Shown here: positions 6,964 through 9,156 of the stretch, piece after piece | Layout: the number at the start of each line of letters is the position of its first letter | Numbering within the stretch: position 1 is the first letter of the stretch | Origin: Bacteroidales bacterium UBA1204 | GTDB lineage: Bacteria > Bacteroidota > Bacteroidia > Bacteroidales > F082 | Assembly (NCBI GenBank): GCA_002310075.1 | Contig: DBXU01000055.1 | Coordinates: 1-9,156 of the forward strand | Direction of reading: 5' to 3' | DNA: 9,156 nt | Translations under genes and position numbers: made by a program | The notes under the pieces: generated by a model | What the model was told of the DNA's origin: nothing | Database searches by the model: none | The model's input: the letters and a program-made list of their open reading frames with translations, nothing else

Positions 6964-7209
6964 ATGCCAGACAAGAAAATCAAAGGCAGCCTGAGTGGCA
7001 TCGTCGACAAGATGAACAAGGCATACGATGGCTTGATAGGAGAGGGCTTCAACCTCGGCTTGGACCGCCGTGTCGTGCCTGTAATGGCAGATGGAACGGT
7101 CTCGGGCTGGAAGATGCAGCGCCTCGAAAACGACGTTTGGGTGGATTTAGATGAAACGCCATTTGAGAGCATGGGAGATTTGATAGCGTTTTATAAGGAC
7201 AATAACTAA
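6964..7209 (+). CDS. Small conserved-looking protein of unknown function (81 aa)
   Basis: I do not recognise this protein. It has 81 residues, is soluble, and has no signal peptide, membrane segment or cysteine. A basic N-terminus (MPDKKIKG) leads into a helix-like stretch (SGIVDKMNKAYDGLI, about 11-25). Then come two short beta-like pieces, RRVVPVMADG and GWKMQRLENDVWVDLDE, and a probable C-terminal helix (SMGDLIAFYKD). It is taken as a real gene because it starts with ATG 11 bases after the CPBP stop, uses codons like its neighbours, and has a plausible globular composition. Co-transcription with the protease suggests a functional link, such as a regulator or substrate of it, but that is inference. 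Confidence 0.65.
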   Translation: MPDKKIKGSLSGIVDKMNKAYDGLIGEGFNLGLDRRVVPVMADGTVSGWKMQRLENDVWVDLDETPFESMGDLIAFYKDNN

Positions 7210-7237
7210 ACAACGTTTTCTTCTGCCATATAGGGAC

Positions 7238-7269
7238 TTGTGACGCTTTCCTTAAAAATAATATCTTTG
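7238..7269 (+). promoter_or_regulatory. -33/-7 promoter of the NlpC/P60 gene
   Basis: TATCTTTG at 7262-7269 matches TAnnTTTG exactly. A TTG at 7238-7240 lies 21 bases upstream and could serve as a weak -33 box. Only 6 bases separate the -7 element from the ATG at 7276, so transcription would begin at or next to the start codon. The element also argues against the upstream in-frame GTG at 7240 as start. Confidence 0.65.
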
Positions 7270-7275
7270 CATTTT

Positions 7276-7941
7276 ATGAGTGTTCATAAACAGATATCTA
7301 GAGTATTTGTCCCATTAGCCATCCTCCTTTTGTCATCTTTGTTGATGGGATGCACTGCCTTCAATGGCTTGGTGCGGCATGGCGATGACTCTGGAAACCG
7401 AGTTGCTTATGCAAGCGACACCATCCCAAGAATCAAGGAGTTGGAAGGCCGAGATATCTTTGAGCAGGCAAGAAAAGAACAGTGGGATTCCATACAGATT
7501 AAAGATTACGGTCAACCTTTCAATTATTCTTATCCGAGCACGTTGGCTGACAGTATCATCGAGTATGCCAAGCTGTTTTTGGGAACTCCATATGTGTATG
7601 CGGGCAAAGGCCCAAACAAATTCGATTGCTCGGGTTTCACGGCCTTTGTGTTTCGGCATTTCGGCTATGAGTTGAGGGCGTCAGCCAAAGGGCAGTTGGA
7701 TGACGGATGGAAAGTGATCACGAAACCTGGCGAACTCAGATGTGGCGACCTGGTGTTTTATGGTGGAAGGAGTAAGACGCGTGAGATTGGCCATGTAGGT
7801 ATCGTGGTCAGCAATGACCCTGTCCTCAATCGCTTTACTTTTATCCATGCTTCGGTAAGGCTGGGTGTCACCATCTCAGTATCCACGGAGTCTTATTACT
7901 CCCCAAGATATATCACGGCCTGTAGAATCTTACCTGAATAA
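7276..7941 (+). CDS. NlpC/P60 lipoprotein, probable peptidoglycan endopeptidase
   Basis: Probable gamma-D-glutamyl-diamino acid (NlpC/P60) peptidase that cuts peptidoglycan stem peptides in the periplasm. With the ATG at 7276 the protein has 221 residues. It begins with a lipoprotein signal: basic start, hydrophobic 11-23, and LMGC, which makes Cys26 the lipidated residue. CTAFNG after the Cys lacks the acidic cluster of the Bacteroidota surface-export signal, so it probably faces the periplasm. Residues about 90-220 form the catalytic domain, with Cys118 in FDCSGF, His173 in IGHVGIV and the third triad residue His191 in FIHAS. The YVYAGKGPNKFDCSGF segment is typical of the E. coli Spr/NlpC type. 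The stop lies 21 bases from the convergent amidohydrolase stop. A GTG at 7240 would extend the N-terminus by 12 residues but overlaps the promoter. Confidence 0.95.
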   Translation: MSVHKQISRVFVPLAILLLSSLLMGCTAFNGLVRHGDDSGNRVAYASDTIPRIKELEGRDIFEQARKEQWDSIQIKDYGQPFNYSYPSTLADSIIEYAKLFLGTPYVYAGKGPNKFDCSGFTAFVFRHFGYELRASAKGQLDDGWKVITKPGELRCGDLVFYGGRSKTREIGHVGIVVSNDPVLNRFTFIHASVRLGVTISVSTESYYSPRYITACRILPE

Positions 7942-7962
7942 GACACTTGTTGGCGTCAAAGG

Positions 7963-9156
7963 TTAGTGGATGTGGCAAAGTTTTACCTTGGCCTCAGGGA
8001 TTTCGTTTTCTGCTACAGTCATTAAGTCACGGTCGAGGATGACGAAATCAGCGTCTTTCCCGACTTCGATGCTGCCTTTGCGGCTTTCGAGGAAACAGCC
8101 TTTGGCCACCCAGATGGTGATGGAACGCAGGGCTTGCTCGCGGGTTAATGCGTTTTCCATTTGGAAGCCTTCGGCTGGCGTGCCGTCCAAGTGTTTGCGT
8201 GCCACGGCGGCATAGAAAGTGTAAATAGGACTGATGTCTTCAATAGGGAAGTCGGTGCCGTTGATCACCCAACCATTCTGTTGCAGCAGTTGTTGGTAGG
8301 CGTAGGCGTTTTTGATGCGGTCGCCTAGACGTTCGTCAGCCCAGTCCATGTCAGAAGTGCAGTGCGTGGTCTGGATGGAGGGAATGACAGAGAATTCTCC
8401 AAAACGTTGGAAGTCTGCGTCGGCCACGGTTTGCGAGTGCTCAATGCGCCACCGTAAATCATTTTTGCCTTTAAGGTACTCCGAAAAGATGTCTAAAATA
8501 TGGTGCACGCCACCGTCACCGATGGCATGGCTGCACACTTGATAACCGGCATCGTATGCCTTCTGGCAGACATGGTGGTAGAACTCGTCGCTTTCAAGGA
8601 TTAAGCCGTCGTTGTTTGGATCGTCGGAATAAGGTTCGATCAGTTTCGCACCGCGTGAACCCAAGGCTCCGTCGGCGTAGATTTTCACGCTGCGTACGGT
8701 GAGCCTTTCCTTGTCGATGACACCTTGGCTCATAAAGTGGTTCATCGTCTCGTCATCAGGGTTGATCATGGCGTTGACGTGCATCTTGAGTTGCCCAGAA
8801 TGTTGTAGGCTATCGATAAGTTCGATGGTGGCGATGTCCTGTCCAGCATCGGTGACGCTGGTCAGGCCGACCGCCATGCAGTTCTCTTGTGCCTTGAGCA
8901 GGGCTTGGATGCTCTGAGCGGTCTCCATTTTGGGTACCAAAGCCTTGGCAGCGTCGGCGAGGTTGTCCAACAGCACGCCTGTGCAACGATCTTCTTTGAC
9001 GATAGCCATGCCACCGTCCATTTTAGTGTTGGCATCGATGTTGGCTATTGCAAGAACCTCTTTGGAGACCAATACTGCATGACCATCCACGCGAGTCAGC
9101 AGGACTTTCTTGTCGGGGAAGGCTTCGGCGAGTTTCGTGTTGTCGGGGAACTCGGC
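7963..9156 (-). CDS. YtcJ-like metal-dependent amidohydrolase (Amidohydro_3), N-terminus missing
   Basis: Member of the amidohydrolase superfamily, Amidohydro_3/YtcJ-like group, whose members hydrolyse amides such as N-substituted formamides; the substrate here cannot be told. The 397 visible residues begin AEFPDNTKLAEAFPDKKVLL at the window edge. Compared with YtcJ-like proteins of about 540 residues, roughly 150 N-terminal residues, including the first metal-binding HxH, lie outside. Visible family motifs, numbered from the first complete codon in the window, are VKIYADGALGSRG (conserved Lys158), CSHAIGDGG (His210), RIEHSQ (His240), SIQTTHCTSDM and GTDFPIE (Asp302). The tail GSIEVGKDADFVILDRD is the usual C-terminal beta segment. 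There is no sign of frameshift. It converges on the NlpC/P60 gene with a 21-base gap, and no clear terminator hairpin is seen between them. It appears unrelated in function to the genes on its left. Confidence 0.93.
   Translation of the reverse strand, partial: AEFPDNTKLAEAFPDKKVLLTRVDGHAVLVSKEVLAIANIDANTKMDGGMAIVKEDRCTGVLLDNLADAAKALVPKMETAQSIQALLKAQENCMAVGLTSVTDAGQDIATIELIDSLQHSGQLKMHVNAMINPDDETMNHFMSQGVIDKERLTVRSVKIYADGALGSRGAKLIEPYSDDPNNDGLILESDEFYHHVCQKAYDAGYQVCSHAIGDGGVHHILDIFSEYLKGKNDLRWRIEHSQTVADADFQRFGEFSVIPSIQTTHCTSDMDWADERLGDRIKNAYAYQQLLQQNGWVINGTDFPIEDISPIYTFYAAVARKHLDGTPAEGFQMENALTREQALRSITIWVAKGCFLESRKGSIEVGKDADFVILDRDLMTVAENEIPEAKVKLCHIH

Noticed and set aside
7240..7275. Alternative GTG start adding 12 residues to the NlpC/P60 protein
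   Set aside because: The GTG lies upstream of the -7 element at 7262-7269, and the ATG at 7276 gives a normal lipoprotein signal peptide.
7942..7990. Possible terminator between the convergent NlpC/P60 and amidohydrolase genes
   Set aside because: Only a five-base AAGGT/ACCTT pairing with a long loop is seen, with no GC-rich stem followed by a T-run.

Overview
The window looks like ordinary chromosome from a member of the Bacteroidota, most likely the order Bacteroidales, and possibly a Prevotella-like genus (the genus is a guess). Three things point there. Four promoter-like elements match the Bacteroidota -7 consensus TAnnTTTG. There is a DUF4290-type gene, a family I know only from this phylum. 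MurA carries Asp where the textbook enzyme has its catalytic Cys. I found no rRNA, tRNA, insertion sequence, phage gene or CRISPR array.

Left block, minus strand, read right to left: uvrD/pcrA helicase (5698-3395), a DUF4290 protein (3364-2678), murA (2645-1338), grpE (1225-587), and the first 190 codons of dnaJ (572-1, cut by the window edge). Gaps are 30, 32, 112 and 14 bases. The set joins DNA repair, the first committed step of peptidoglycan synthesis, and two partners of the DnaK chaperone. uvrD and the DUF4290 gene each have their own TATCTTTG element and nearly the same leader. The 112-base gap before grpE suggests that grpE-dnaJ is a separate unit, but no clear promoter or CIRCE operator is visible there.

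Middle, 5699-5914: a 216-base divergent intergenic region. It holds the uvrD -7 element, three perfect copies of a 14-base tandem repeat that cover the place where the uvrD -33 box should lie, and a textbook -33/-7 pair facing right.

Right block, plus strand: a CPBP-family membrane protease with a C-terminal extension of about 135 residues (5915-6952), an 81-residue protein of unknown function 11 bases behind it (6964-7209), and an NlpC/P60 lipoprotein, probably a cell-wall endopeptidase (7276-7941). The last has a -7 element so close to its ATG that its mRNA may be leaderless. A YtcJ-like amidohydrolase runs convergently from the right edge (9156-7963) and lacks its N-terminus.

No new multi-gene system is evident. 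The points most worth a second look are the Asp-type MurA active site, the tandem repeat against the uvrD promoter, the extended CPBP protease with its small partner, and the very short or absent leaders.
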